From contig NZ_BMIJ01000007.1 of assembly GCF_014641945.1 (NCBI RefSeq), forward strand, positions 124,001 to 188,000: DNA of 64,000 nt. Direction: 5' to 3'. Positions 34,526 to 43,528 of this stretch are shown here, in pieces (the first letter of the stretch is position 1; the number at the start of each line of letters is the position of its first letter). The notes below the pieces were generated by a model that saw only the letters and a list, made by a program, of their open reading frames with translations, searched no databases and was not told the DNA's origin. The translations under genes and the position numbers were made by a program. The stretch comes from Marinobacterium zhoushanense. Lineage in GTDB: Bacteria > Pseudomonadota > Gammaproteobacteria > Pseudomonadales > Balneatricaceae.

Positions 34526-34571
34526 CTCGGAAACTCCTGTTGATTACAACCGAACCGCCGCGACTTGTGCC

Positions 34572-34868
34572 TTACATCGCCTCGGTGAACTCTTCCAACT
34601 GGCCGTAACCGGTCGGAGAGGTCGGCGATTCCATCTGCGTGCAGGTACCAGCCGGTACAGCCTTGAAGGCATTGCCCTGGTAGTCCTTCTTGGCTGTGCC
34701 TGCGCAGGTAGTGCCGGGACCCGCCTTGCAATCGTTCTGGCCTTTCAGCGCAACGCCGTAGCACTTCTCCATTTTTGTCTCCTCCGCAGATGCGGGCAGG
34801 GAGGCGACGCTCAGGGCTGTACCCAGAGCCAGTGCAAGAGCCGCAGCAGTAGTAGTCGTTTTAGCCAT
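34572..34868 (-). CDS. bufA: bufferin precursor peptide (DUF2282, BufA1-type)
   Basis: 98-residue exported precursor. Sec signal peptide at residues 1 to about 29 (LSVASLPASA|EE), then a mature region with four cysteines: MEKCYGVA, QNDCKAGP, TTCAGTA and AGTCTQM. This matches BufA1-type DUF2282 peptides, in which the two central cysteines are modified and the outer two form a disulfide. It should be secreted to the periplasm as a copper-sequestering peptide. ATG 34868 is preceded by GGAGATAG; longer in-frame starts lack sense. First gene of the operon. Confidence 0.9.
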   Translation of the reverse strand: MAKTTTTAAALALALGTALSVASLPASAEETKMEKCYGVALKGQNDCKAGPGTTCAGTAKKDYQGNAFKAVPAGTCTQMESPTSPTGYGQLEEFTEAM

Positions 34869-34967
34869 TTTTCTATCTCCAGATTGTGATGTCGTGGGCC
34901 TTGGCGGCCTTTGTTTTTTTGTGAAAGCTGTCAGAAGAGTGGCTGCATCCATCCCTTCTTGCTGCAG

Positions 34968-34995
34968 TAGTCGGGGACGGCGAAGGATCCTTACA
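34968..34995 (-). promoter_or_regulatory. candidate ECF-type promoter of the bufferin operon
   Basis: On the minus strand TGTAAGGA is followed, after a gap of 14 bases, by CGACTA; together they look like an ECF sigma promoter (-35 with AAGG/AAC core, -10 with CGA/CGTC). It is about 100 bases ahead of bufA. DUF2282 operons in other bacteria are often run by ECF sigma factors, but none is encoded beside this one. Confidence 0.4.
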
Positions 34996-35040
34996 GGGTC
35001 GACAAAAATAAATTTAAAAAAATGTAGCGAGGCTGAAATG

Positions 35041-35070
35041 ACAACGCCGCTGACAGGGCAGCGGCGTTGT
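35041..35070 (-). terminator. hairpin downstream of the MFS gene
   Basis: ACAACGCCGCTG / CAGCGGCGTTGT perfect 12-base-pair stem with a 6-base loop, 17 bases after the MFS stop. The T-tract on the minus strand is weak (TCATTTC), so termination may be partial. Confidence 0.6.
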
Positions 35071-35086
35071 GTAAATTTCTGCAGGG

Positions 35087-36562
35087 TTAGCTTTGTGGTT
35101 TCTCTGCAGGTGACGAGGCATCGCCTGTATCGGGGTGTGGCGAGATCTCGATCTCTGTGAGACTGGCTTGCTCCTCCTGCTGGAGGTAGGGCTGCTGCTC
35201 CATGCCGATCATCTCGCCGCCCACCTCGATATTGGCGCTGACGGCGGCGGGCTCAGGTTCCTCCTCGCGCTTGCCATCCTCGCCCCAGGCCTCGACCCAC
35301 TCATCGGGGAAGATATCCTCGATACTGCTCTCGCTCTCCACTTCATAGCGCGGGTCGAATTCGTTGGACAGCTGGCTCTCCGGCATACTGGCAACATAGT
35401 GTTCCTGAGCGGTCACCGGCAGCGGCGGCATCCGGTTCTGGCGATAGCGGACATAGCTTGCCAACGAGACCAGCAGGATAGCGAAGCCTATGAACATGGT
35501 GGCGGGGGTAAAGGCTTCCATCACCATGGAGCCGGCAACCGGACCGATAATGCTGCCAATACCGTAACTGAGCATCAACGCGGAACTGGCCGCGACGCGG
35601 GCACTGCTGCTGATACGGTCATTGGCTAACGCCACACCCATGGAATAGATCAGTGACATCAACCCCAGCAGTAAGGCGCTCAGGGTCAATCGAATCGGGA
35701 ACGCCATCTTCACCGTTAGCGCTACACCACAGCTCAATAGTGTTGCGAACAACAGTACGGTCAAGAGAACTTTGCTGCGCTGGATGCGGTCGCAGATCCA
35801 GCCAACCGGCCAGGCCAGCAGTACCGCCATCAGTACCGACGCGGTCATCAACTGGGAGACCTCTTTCACGCTCATCCCCGTCAGGCTGCCGAACAGCGGC
35901 ACCATTGAGTAATAGGCGCCAAGCAGAATGCCGGAAGTGAAGGCGCAAGTGAGCCCGAGCGGCGCCTCGCGGTACAGCGATAGCAGCGACATTTTCGGCC
36001 CCTGTTCGATCACCGGCGACTGCATGCGCGACAGCGATAGCGGGATGATCGCCGCCAGCAGGATCAGGCCAGCGCCGGTAAAGGGGACGGCGCTGAGTGG
36101 GTCGGTATAACCGACCGTGAGCTGAGCTGAAGTCGACGCGCCGTAGGCCGCGACCTGATACAGCGCGAACAGAGTGGAGCGGTTATTGTTGGTGGCGACG
36201 GCGCTGAACCAGCTTTCGATGATGACGAACAAGCCGGCGGCGGTAATCCCGCCGACGAAGCGCAACACCGCCCAAAAGTAGACAGATTCGAGCAGTGGGT
36301 AACTGATCGAGGCCATCGCAGAAAGCGATGTCAGCGCTGCGAAGGTGCGGATATGACCAACTTTCGCGACCAGGTTAGTGCACCAGTGGGAGCCGACCAC
36401 GAAGCCGATGGCGTAGCACACCATAACGAAACCGACCTGGGTCGGTGGTACTCCCTCAGCACCCAATCGTATACCGAGGTAGGTGAGCAGAAACGCGTTG
36501 CCCGCGTTCATCAGCATCAGACTTATAAACAGTGCTGATAGGGATATGATGATCAGTCTCAC
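35087..36562 (-). CDS. MFS transporter (YcaD-like) with acidic C-terminal tail
   Basis: 491 residues. Twelve predicted spans in residues 1 to about 375 resemble the YcaD branch of the major facilitator superfamily (LLTYLGIRLGAEGVPPTQVGFVM, FVIIESWFSAVATNNNRSTLFALYQ). The last roughly 110 residues are an unusual soluble tail rich in Glu, Asp, Pro and Ser (SSIEDIFPDEWVEAWGED, EEEPEPAAVS). The substrate is unknown. The gene stands alone on the minus strand with a hairpin behind it. Confidence 0.88.
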   Translation of the reverse strand: MRLIIISLSALFISLMLMNAGNAFLLTYLGIRLGAEGVPPTQVGFVMVCYAIGFVVGSHWCTNLVAKVGHIRTFAALTSLSAMASISYPLLESVYFWAVLRFVGGITAAGLFVIIESWFSAVATNNNRSTLFALYQVAAYGASTSAQLTVGYTDPLSAVPFTGAGLILLAAIIPLSLSRMQSPVIEQGPKMSLLSLYREAPLGLTCAFTSGILLGAYYSMVPLFGSLTGMSVKEVSQLMTASVLMAVLLAWPVGWICDRIQRSKVLLTVLLFATLLSCGVALTVKMAFPIRLTLSALLLGLMSLIYSMGVALANDRISSSARVAASSALMLSYGIGSIIGPVAGSMVMEAFTPATMFIGFAILLVSLASYVRYRQNRMPPLPVTAQEHYVASMPESQLSNEFDPRYEVESESSIEDIFPDEWVEAWGEDGKREEEPEPAAVSANIEVGGEMIGMEQQPYLQQEEQASLTEIEISPHPDTGDASSPAEKPQS

Positions 36563-36663
36563 GGTCAGGCTCCATCCGTGCCGGAATATCGGGTTGAAAC
36601 AGGTGCGCCCGAGTTCAGTTCACGCATCTAAAGTATCAAGTCTAGCAATCTAAGTTTACGGTT

Positions 36664-36700
36664 AAAAAGAAGAGCGATACCGAATCCGGTATCGCTCTTC
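36664..36700 (-). terminator. intrinsic terminator after livF
   Basis: GAAGAGCGATACCG / CGGTATCGCTCTTC 14-base-pair stem with a 4-base loop, followed by TTTTT on the minus strand, 25 bases after the livF stop. Confidence 0.92.
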
Positions 36701-36725
36701 ATGTTGGGTGATGGAGAGTGCCGGA

Positions 36726-37427
36726 TCAACCGCCGAGATAGGCCTTCCTTACCGCATCATGGGTCAAAAGCGCTTCGCCCGTGTCGCTCATTACGACACG
36801 CCCGTTCTCCAGCACGTAGCCACGGTCGGCGATCTTCAAAGCCTGGTTCGCGTTCTGTTCGACCAGGAAGATGGTGACCCCCTCAGAGCGCAACCGTTCG
36901 ATTATCTCGAAGATCTGCTGGATGATGATCGGAGCCAGACCCAATGAGGGTTCGTCGAGCAGCAGCAGGCGTGGGTGGCTCATCAGCGCTCGGCCGATCG
37001 ACAACATCTGCTGCTCGCCACCGGACATGGTGCCGCCACGCTGATGATAGCGCTCCTTCAGGCGCGGAAAGAGGCCGAGCACGTGATCAAGCTGGGCTTC
37101 ATATGCCGCTTTGTCGCTGAAGTAGGCGCCCATGTGCAGGTTCTCGGCCACGGTGAGACCGGAGAAGATGCGGCGGCCCTCAGGAACCACCGCCAACCCC
37201 TTGCGCATGATCTGCGAGGTGGACATCCTCTGGATCGATTCGCCCTCGAACAGAATCTCGCCGGAGGAGGCATGAGGGTCGCCACACACGGTCATCATCA
37301 GGGTGGTCTTGCCGGCGCCGTTGGCGCCGATCAGGGTGACGATCTCACCCTTGTTCACCTTGATCGAGACGTCGTGCAGGGCCTGAATCTGGCCGTAATG
37401 CGTATTGACGTTTTTGAGTTCAAGCAT
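36726..37427 (-). CDS. livF: branched-chain amino-acid ABC transporter ATPase LivF
   Basis: 233-residue nucleotide-binding subunit. Walker A GANGAGKTTL, signature TMSGGEQQML, Walker B LLLLDEPSLGLAP and switch histidine/glutamine region IFLVEQNANQ. The short insertion-free form and C-terminal GEALLTHDAVRKAYLGG are typical of LivF. Two bases separate it from livG. Last gene of the livJHMGF unit; the importer probably takes branched-chain amino acids or related amides. Confidence 0.95.
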   Translation of the reverse strand: MLELKNVNTHYGQIQALHDVSIKVNKGEIVTLIGANGAGKTTLMMTVCGDPHASSGEILFEGESIQRMSTSQIMRKGLAVVPEGRRIFSGLTVAENLHMGAYFSDKAAYEAQLDHVLGLFPRLKERYHQRGGTMSGGEQQMLSIGRALMSHPRLLLLDEPSLGLAPIIIQQIFEIIERLRSEGVTIFLVEQNANQALKIADRGYVLENGRVVMSDTGEALLTHDAVRKAYLGG

Positions 37428-37429
37428 GC

Positions 37430-38197
37430 TCAGCTCTCCCCCAGGTAAGCTTTGATAACATCGGGGTTCTGCTTCACCTCATCCGGTTTGCCGTCGGCGA
37501 GAGGGGTACCCTGGGCGATCACATAGATATGATCGGAGATGCCCATCACCAGGCCCATATCGTGCTCGATCAGCAGGATCGAGATTTCGTGCTCGTCGCG
37601 TAGGCGGACGATCAGCTGATCCAGCTCCTTGGTCTCGTTCGGGTTCAGACCCGCGGCGGGCTCATCGAGCAGCAGCAGCTGCGGCTGGGTCGACATGCAG
37701 CGGGCGATCTCCAGCTTGCGCTGTTGACCATAGGCCAGGTTGCCGGCAGCACGGTTGGCGTGCTGCAGCAGGTTTACCTCCTCCAGCCAGTAGATGGCGC
37801 GATCCATCGCCTCCTTCTCCAGGCGTCGATAACTCGGTGTCTTGAGCATGCCGGCGAACAGATTGGTGTTCAGATGGCGGTGTTGCGCCACCAGCATGTT
37901 TTCGATCACCGTCATCTTGGAGAACAGACGCACATGCTGAAAGGTACGCACCAGTCCCTTGCGCGAGATCTGGAAATCCTTCAGCCCGGCCAGCTGTTGG
38001 CCGTTGAACATAATGCTGCCATCAGTGGGGATATAGAACCCGGACAGGCAGTTGAACACCGTGGTTTTACCTGCCCCGTTGGGGCCAATGATGGAGACGA
38101 TCTGGCGGTGTTTTACCGACAGATTGACCTTGTTTACCGCGAGCAGACCACCGAAGCGCATGGTCAGCTCGTTTACATCAAGCAGTAACTGACTCAT
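37430..38197 (-). CDS. livG: branched-chain amino-acid ABC transporter ATPase LivG
   Basis: 255-residue nucleotide-binding subunit with Walker A GPNGAGKTTVFNCL, the LivG-specific QISRKGLVRTFQHVRLF region, signature LAYGQQRKLEIARC and Walker B LLLLDEPAAGLNP. It is directly joined to livM (adjacent stop and start) and precedes livF. Confidence 0.95.
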   Translation of the reverse strand: MSQLLLDVNELTMRFGGLLAVNKVNLSVKHRQIVSIIGPNGAGKTTVFNCLSGFYIPTDGSIMFNGQQLAGLKDFQISRKGLVRTFQHVRLFSKMTVIENMLVAQHRHLNTNLFAGMLKTPSYRRLEKEAMDRAIYWLEEVNLLQHANRAAGNLAYGQQRKLEIARCMSTQPQLLLLDEPAAGLNPNETKELDQLIVRLRDEHEISILLIEHDMGLVMGISDHIYVIAQGTPLADGKPDEVKQNPDVIKAYLGES

Positions 38198-39448
38198 CTA
38201 TTTCAACTCCAGGTGTGGGCGTTTCATCGGCACCAGGCCTTCCGGGCGCCAGCGCATCATCACCACCATCAGCAGGCCGAACATCAGCATGCGATAGTCG
38301 GAGAACTCACGCGCCAGCTCCGGCAAAACGGTCATCACGATGGCGGCCAGAATCACGCCGATCTGGGAGCCCATGCCGCCGAGTACGACGATGGCCAGGA
38401 TGATGGCGGACTCGATGAAGATGAACGATTCCGGGCTGATAAAGCCCTGGCGTGCAGCGAAGAAACAGCCGGCAAATCCTGCCGTTGACGCGCCGAGCGT
38501 AAACGCCGAGAGCTTGATCACAGTACGGTTAAGACCCAGCGAGCGGCAGGCGATCTCATCCTCGCGCAGTGCTTCCCAGGCGCGGCCGATCGGCATCCGC
38601 ATCAGACGGTTGATCAGGTAGATAACCACGATTACCAGCAGTACGGCGATCAGGTAGAGGAAGATCACCTTCTGGCCACTGCTGTAGTCGATGCCGAAAA
38701 ACTCATGGAAGGTCTGTGTGCCTTCGCTGGCGCGACGGCTGAACTCCAATCCGAACAGGGTCGGTTTCTCGATACCGGAGATGCCGTTGGGGCCACCGGT
38801 AATGCTGGTCCAGTTATTCAGCAGAATACGGATCATCTCACCGAAACCGAGGGTCACGATCGCCAGGTAGTCGCCGCGCAGACGCAGCACCGGAAAGCCG
38901 AGGATAAAGCCGAACGCTGCCGCCAACAGCGCCGCGATCGGCAGGCAGGCCCAGAAGGAGAAGCCGAAATACTCCGACAGTAGCGCATAGGTATAGGCGC
39001 CGACGGCGTAGAAGGCGACATAGCCCAGGTCGAGCAGGCCGGCCAGGCCGACCACGATATTCAGTCCCAGGCCGAGCATGATATAGATCAGCGTCAGCGT
39101 GGCCAGGTCAACCGCGCCGCGGGAGACCATGAAGGGCCACACCAGCAGGCCGACCACCAGTGCCGCCAGCAGCCAGGGTTTTATCACTTTCCAGGTCGCG
39201 TCCTGCGGTTTGAGTGCTCCCAGATCAGGCCTCGGAATACGGCTGGACAATCTGCCCAACTGCGTCGAAAACAGCTGGCTCAGGAAAACCAGGCCGACAC
39301 CGGCCAGGATCCACTCCCAGCGGTCGGCGCCTGCGCCGTACACGGTCAGGGTCGTGCCTTCGGCACCGAGCCTGACGCCCAGCATCAGGCAGGCCAGCAC
39401 CAGGGTGATACCGGCAGCGAAAATTGCGTTATAAAGTGAGCCGCGCAT
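38198..39448 (-). CDS. livM: branched-chain amino-acid ABC transporter permease LivM
   Basis: 416-residue inner-membrane permease. About ten hydrophobic segments including the duplicated N-terminal spans seen in LivM; the EAA-like coupling loop is AWEALREDEIACRSLGLN. Its start overlaps the livH stop by one base (TGATG). Confidence 0.95.
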   Translation of the reverse strand: MRGSLYNAIFAAGITLVLACLMLGVRLGAEGTTLTVYGAGADRWEWILAGVGLVFLSQLFSTQLGRLSSRIPRPDLGALKPQDATWKVIKPWLLAALVVGLLVWPFMVSRGAVDLATLTLIYIMLGLGLNIVVGLAGLLDLGYVAFYAVGAYTYALLSEYFGFSFWACLPIAALLAAAFGFILGFPVLRLRGDYLAIVTLGFGEMIRILLNNWTSITGGPNGISGIEKPTLFGLEFSRRASEGTQTFHEFFGIDYSSGQKVIFLYLIAVLLVIVVIYLINRLMRMPIGRAWEALREDEIACRSLGLNRTVIKLSAFTLGASTAGFAGCFFAARQGFISPESFIFIESAIILAIVVLGGMGSQIGVILAAIVMTVLPELAREFSDYRMLMFGLLMVVMMRWRPEGLVPMKRPHLELK

Positions 39449-40377
39449 CAGACTTTCTCCACCTCCGGTTTACCCAGAATACCGGTGGGGCGGAACAGCA
39501 GGATGGTTACCAGCAGTCCAAATGCCACCACATCCTTGTATTCGGACGGGAAGTAGGCCGCGGTCAGCGCTTCGGTGACGCCCAGGATCAGGCCCCCCAG
39601 CATGGCGCCCGGGATCGAGCCGATACCACCGAGCACTGCGGCGGTAAACGCCTTCAGACCGGCCATGAAGCCGATGAACGGGTTGATCACGCCGTAGTAG
39701 AGACCGAGCAGCAGGCCGGCGATCGCCGCCAGCGCAGCACCGATGACGAAGGTCAGCGAGATGATGCGATTGGTATCGATGCCGAGCAGGTTGGTCATCC
39801 CTAGATCCTCGGCACAGGCACGGCAGGCGCGCCCCATGCGGGAGCGGGAAATGAACAGAGTCAGGGCGGTCATGGTGACCAGCGTCACCACCCAGATCAG
39901 CAGTTGCATCCAGGACAGGGTGACCTCGAAGGTCTCCAGCGAACCCAGCTCCAGTACACTGCCGGAGATCAGCGGTGCCAGGGCAACATCGCGGGAGCCC
40001 TGAGACAGCGCGACGTAGTTCTGTAGGAATATTGACATGCCGATCGCCGAGATCAGCGCGATCAGACGGTTGGAGCCGCGCAACGGGCGGTAGGCGACGC
40101 GTTCCACTGTCCAGCCGTAGGTACTGGCGATCAGCATGGCCACCAGCAGGGCGATAAACAGGACCAGCGGCAGGGCGAAACTTCCCATCGCCAGCAGGCC
40201 GGTGATCACGATAAATGAGACATAGGAACCGATCATGTAAATCTCGCCATGGGCGAAATTGATCATGCCGATGATGCCATACACCATGGTGTAGCCGATG
40301 GCGATCAGGGCATAGGTCGAGCCGATAGTCAGTCCATTGATGATCTGTTGCAGGAGGTAGAGGCTGGCTTCAGTCAT
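39448..40377 (-). CDS. livH: branched-chain amino-acid ABC transporter permease LivH
   Basis: 309-residue inner-membrane permease with eight hydrophobic segments. GSTYALIAIGYTMVYGIIGMINFAHGE is the LivH hallmark and GRACRACAEDLGMTNLLG the coupling loop. It follows a partial terminator after livJ, an arrangement that lets the binding protein be made in excess. Confidence 0.95.
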   Translation of the reverse strand: MTEASLYLLQQIINGLTIGSTYALIAIGYTMVYGIIGMINFAHGEIYMIGSYVSFIVITGLLAMGSFALPLVLFIALLVAMLIASTYGWTVERVAYRPLRGSNRLIALISAIGMSIFLQNYVALSQGSRDVALAPLISGSVLELGSLETFEVTLSWMQLLIWVVTLVTMTALTLFISRSRMGRACRACAEDLGMTNLLGIDTNRIISLTFVIGAALAAIAGLLLGLYYGVINPFIGFMAGLKAFTAAVLGGIGSIPGAMLGGLILGVTEALTAAYFPSEYKDVVAFGLLVTILLFRPTGILGKPEVEKV

Positions 40378-40396
40378 CGATACTTACCAGATAGAT

Positions 40397-40433
40397 AAAA
40401 GGATACCCCTGCGCTGTTGGCACAGGGGTATCC
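40397..40433 (-). terminator. partial terminator between livJ and livH
   Basis: GGATACCCCTG / CAGGGGTATCC 11-base-pair stem with an 11-base loop, followed by TTTTAT on the minus strand. Such hairpins between binding-protein and permease genes lower downstream expression. Confidence 0.75.
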
Positions 40434-40461
40434 GGGTTGTGGGTTTAAACGTTACTCAGGA

Positions 40462-41583
40462 TCACTGAGCGGGCGTTTTGGATCCGTCGGAGTGCAGTTC
40501 ATAGACGAGGAAGGTGGACTCGGTCAGGTCACCCTTGTCGTCGTACTTGACGGTGCCGATGGCGGTATCGAAAGAGTTGGCTTTGATGTACTCGGCCATC
40601 TTGACGGCGTCGGTGCTGTCAATCGCCTTGATGGTATCGGCCATGATCTGAACCGCGGCGTAGGCGGGGAACACGAACGGGCCTGTGGGATCTTCACCCT
40701 TGGCTTCAATCGCTTTTACACGTTCGGCGTTTTCCGGGTTCTGGTCGAAGGCTTTCGGCGCAGTGGCCAGCACGCCTTCGACAGCATCACCGGCGATCTT
40801 GGCCAGGTCGGAGTTGACGATACCCTCAGGCCCCATGAACTGGGCCTTGAGCCCCTTCTCGGCAGACTGGCGCAGGATCAGACCCAGCTCCGGGTGGTAA
40901 CCACCGTAATAGATGAAGTCCACATCGGCTTTCTGCAGCTTGGCGATCAGGGCAGAGAAGTCCTTGTCGCCGGCAGTAACGCCTTCAAACATGACCGGCT
41001 CAACGCCAGCAGCTGTCAGACCGTCACGGACGACGGTGGCCAAGCCTTCACCATACTGCTGCTTGTCGTGGATGACGGCTATTTTGCTCGGCTTGGCGGT
41101 TTCGAGGATGTACTGCGACGCCATTGAGCCCTGCAGGCTGTCCAGACCGATGGTACGGAAGATCATGCCGTAGCCTTTTTCGGTAATGGTCGGGGAGGTG
41201 GATGCGGCGGTAATCATCAGCACACCCTCCTCCTCATAGATGTCGGAGGCGGGCTCAGTGGAGCTGGAGCACAGGTGGCCGACGACGTGGGTGATGCCAT
41301 CGTTGACGATCTTGTTGGCCACGGCTACGGCCTGTTTCGGATCGCAGGCGTCGTCATAGATCACGCCTTCCACATCCATGCCGTTGATGCCGCCGTTGGC
41401 GTTCAGGTTTTCGATCGCTGCGAGTACACCGATCTTCTGCATATCACCGTACTGGGCAACCGGGCCTGTTGCAGGGCCTGCCAGTGCGATCTTCAGAGTC
41501 TCTGCGTGTGCGGTGCCGGCAATGGTCAGCGCAGTTGCTGCCGCCAGAAGAGTCTTGCTAAAACGCTTGAAGCTTTTCGCCAT
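40462..41583 (-). CDS. livJ: branched-chain amino-acid ABC transporter substrate-binding protein
   Basis: 373-residue periplasmic binding protein (Peripla_BP_6 / Leu-Ile-Val type). The signal peptide ends in TIAGTAHA|ETLK. Conserved stretches are IALAGPATGPVAQYGDMQKIG, GVIYDDACDPKQAVAVANKIV and VGHLCSSSTEPASDIYEEEG. ATG 41583 is preceded by AAGGGGAAAA. It heads the liv unit; ligand specificity (Leu/Ile/Val or relatives) cannot be set from sequence alone. Confidence 0.94.
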   Translation of the reverse strand: MAKSFKRFSKTLLAAATALTIAGTAHAETLKIALAGPATGPVAQYGDMQKIGVLAAIENLNANGGINGMDVEGVIYDDACDPKQAVAVANKIVNDGITHVVGHLCSSSTEPASDIYEEEGVLMITAASTSPTITEKGYGMIFRTIGLDSLQGSMASQYILETAKPSKIAVIHDKQQYGEGLATVVRDGLTAAGVEPVMFEGVTAGDKDFSALIAKLQKADVDFIYYGGYHPELGLILRQSAEKGLKAQFMGPEGIVNSDLAKIAGDAVEGVLATAPKAFDQNPENAERVKAIEAKGEDPTGPFVFPAYAAVQIMADTIKAIDSTDAVKMAEYIKANSFDTAIGTVKYDDKGDLTESTFLVYELHSDGSKTPAQ

Positions 41584-41721
41584 CTTATTTTCCCCTTCGT
41601 CCATTTTTTATGCCGAGCCACAACAACAGTTCGGCCAATGGTTAGCAAGTTAGTCAAACTTGGTGATTATTACACAGAAAATTTTTGTCGGTATAGGCAG
41701 GTTTTTGTGATTTGGCCATTA

Positions 41722-42672
41722 TTAGGCGTTTTTTTCTGCCTTATCCGACACGATCTGCAGTTTTTCCTGCAACAGTTTGATAAACAGGTCTCGCGCTTTG
41801 TTGGCACGGGCCGATTTGCGCACGATCGCGCCGAGCTCCAGGCGGTAAATATTGCGCTCCGGGCGCAGGGCCCTCAGCTCGCCGGGTTCAACTACGTTGG
41901 CGACATAGTGCTCGGGCAGAAAACCGATGTAGCGTCCCGAGCGGATCAGGGCGAGGCGGGTTTCATAGTAGTAGGCGGTGGCGCGCAATTCCATCTGCTC
42001 GATCAGGCTTGCGGCGTCCTTGTGCGGTTTGAGCCCCGCCTGGACGAAAGGGTGGCCGTCGATCAGCTCGTCGCTGATCTCGCTGTCCGCAACCGCAAAC
42101 AGGGGGTGGCTGCGGTGGCAGTAGAGGTAGCAGTTGTCGGAAAACAGGGGGATATACTCCAGCCCCTCTATTTGACGATGTAGGGGGATGAAACCCACCT
42201 CGGCCTCCTCGTTGATCACCATCTGTTCGATCTCGGACATGGAGGCGACATCGACGGTGATATAGACCCCCGGTGCCAGTTCGTTGATCTGGTTGATCAG
42301 CTCGGGCAGACCCAACCGCGGATCGCCGCTGACGGTATCGGAAAAGATCAGACGCAGATCTCCGGACAGGGTGGCGTTCAGGTTGTTGACGGTAGCCCGG
42401 AACTCCTCCACTGAGTCGAACAGTTTCTTCGCCGATTCGTAGATGATTTTTCCCTCCTCGGTCAGCGCGAAGCCGGCGCGGCCACGATGACAGAGTTTGA
42501 GGTTGAGGCGGGATTCCAGGTTGGCGATGTGGATACTGATGGTCGAACGGGTGATGTTGAGCTCCGCTTCGGCCGCGGAGAAGCCGCCGCACTGGACCAC
42601 GGTGGTAAACACCCTGAGTTGCTTGAGCTCGAAATCGCCTACCTGGCCGAGCCAGTATTTACGTGAAGTCAT
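41722..42672 (-). CDS. LysR-family transcriptional regulator
   Basis: 316 residues. N-terminal winged helix-turn-helix (FELKQLRVFTTVVQCGGFSAAEAELNITRS with recognition helix about residues 30-50), then a type 2 periplasmic-binding-like effector domain. It is upstream of livJ and on the same strand, so it may regulate the liv unit, but the gap to livJ (138 bases) and the absence of divergent arrangement leave this open. The effector is unknown. Confidence 0.92.
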   Translation of the reverse strand: MTSRKYWLGQVGDFELKQLRVFTTVVQCGGFSAAEAELNITRSTISIHIANLESRLNLKLCHRGRAGFALTEEGKIIYESAKKLFDSVEEFRATVNNLNATLSGDLRLIFSDTVSGDPRLGLPELINQINELAPGVYITVDVASMSEIEQMVINEEAEVGFIPLHRQIEGLEYIPLFSDNCYLYCHRSHPLFAVADSEISDELIDGHPFVQAGLKPHKDAASLIEQMELRATAYYYETRLALIRSGRYIGFLPEHYVANVVEPGELRALRPERNIYRLELGAIVRKSARANKARDLFIKLLQEKLQIVSDKAEKNA

Positions 42673-42745
42673 CTTATTTCGGGGCTCCTGCGCTCTGCAG
42701 GAAGCATGGTAATCAAACTGAGCGGGATCGGGAAGGCGGTAACGC

Positions 42746-43528
42746 CTATGGCTGTCTGGATGGGGAGCTGTTCCGTCGCAACAGCGGACAGGTGGAGCAG
42801 TACTCGACCGGATCTCCGGTCTTGTAGTAGAGGCAGCAGGTTCGGCGCAGGCGGACCTCGCGACCGTTCAGCGATACCGGTGGGCGGCGGAAACGCTGCA
42901 GCGGGTTGTGGTCGAGGCCGAACAGCGCAGGTTCCGCACGGTTCAACAGCCAGTCGAAATCCTCTGCGCAGCGCTGCCTTATGCAGGGCGTTTCGATCTC
43001 CGCCAGCCTCCGGTCATACAGTGAATAGACCCGCACGGCGGTGTTCTCCCATAGCACGCGCGTCGAGATGCCGCTGATGCGATGGAAGCTGTGCCACAGC
43101 GGCGCCAGCAGTTCGGCGAACAGGGTGCGCACCAGGGTGTCGCGCCAGGCCCGGCGTTCGCCGTCAGCGTAGCCGATGGGGGCGAGGTCGTGCAGCGGCA
43201 TCGACGAGGTCCAGAGCCTGCCGTCGTGGCCGTACTCGATCAGGCAGTTGTCCGGCGCCAGGCTCAGCCCCTTGTCGCAGGCCGACATGGCATAGAGGCA
43301 GGCGCCGGTGGTCAGTAACGCAACCCGCTTGGCCAGCAGCGAGGCGGCGATCGCCGGGGTGGGGGCGCGGATGACCGGCGCAAGTTCTCGCAGCACCCGC
43401 TCGCAACTCTCCTCCTTCAATAATTCCGCAACGCTCAGCGAGTGCCGGTCGTGCTTGCGGGAGGGTTTCAGGCGCAGCGGTCCTGCCAACACCGCCCACT
43501 CCTGCGTGGTGAACGCCGCGCTCTTCAT
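42746..43528 (-). CDS. FhuF-like siderophore-iron reductase
   Basis: 260-residue protein with the C-terminal iron-sulfur motif RRTCCLYYKTGDPVEYCSTC (CC-x11-CxxC), as in FhuF-type ferric-siderophore reductases that release iron in the cytoplasm. The body (GLDHNPLQRFRRPPVSLNGREVR) fits the same family. It is the last gene of the siderophore operon. ATG 43528 overlaps the stop of a 27-codon frame that fills the gap to the MFS gene; a longer upstream start would run through that gap and is not favoured. Confidence 0.85.
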   Translation of the reverse strand: MKSAAFTTQEWAVLAGPLRLKPSRKHDRHSLSVAELLKEESCERVLRELAPVIRAPTPAIAASLLAKRVALLTTGACLYAMSACDKGLSLAPDNCLIEYGHDGRLWTSSMPLHDLAPIGYADGERRAWRDTLVRTLFAELLAPLWHSFHRISGISTRVLWENTAVRVYSLYDRRLAEIETPCIRQRCAEDFDWLLNRAEPALFGLDHNPLQRFRRPPVSLNGREVRLRRTCCLYYKTGDPVEYCSTCPLLRRNSSPSRQP

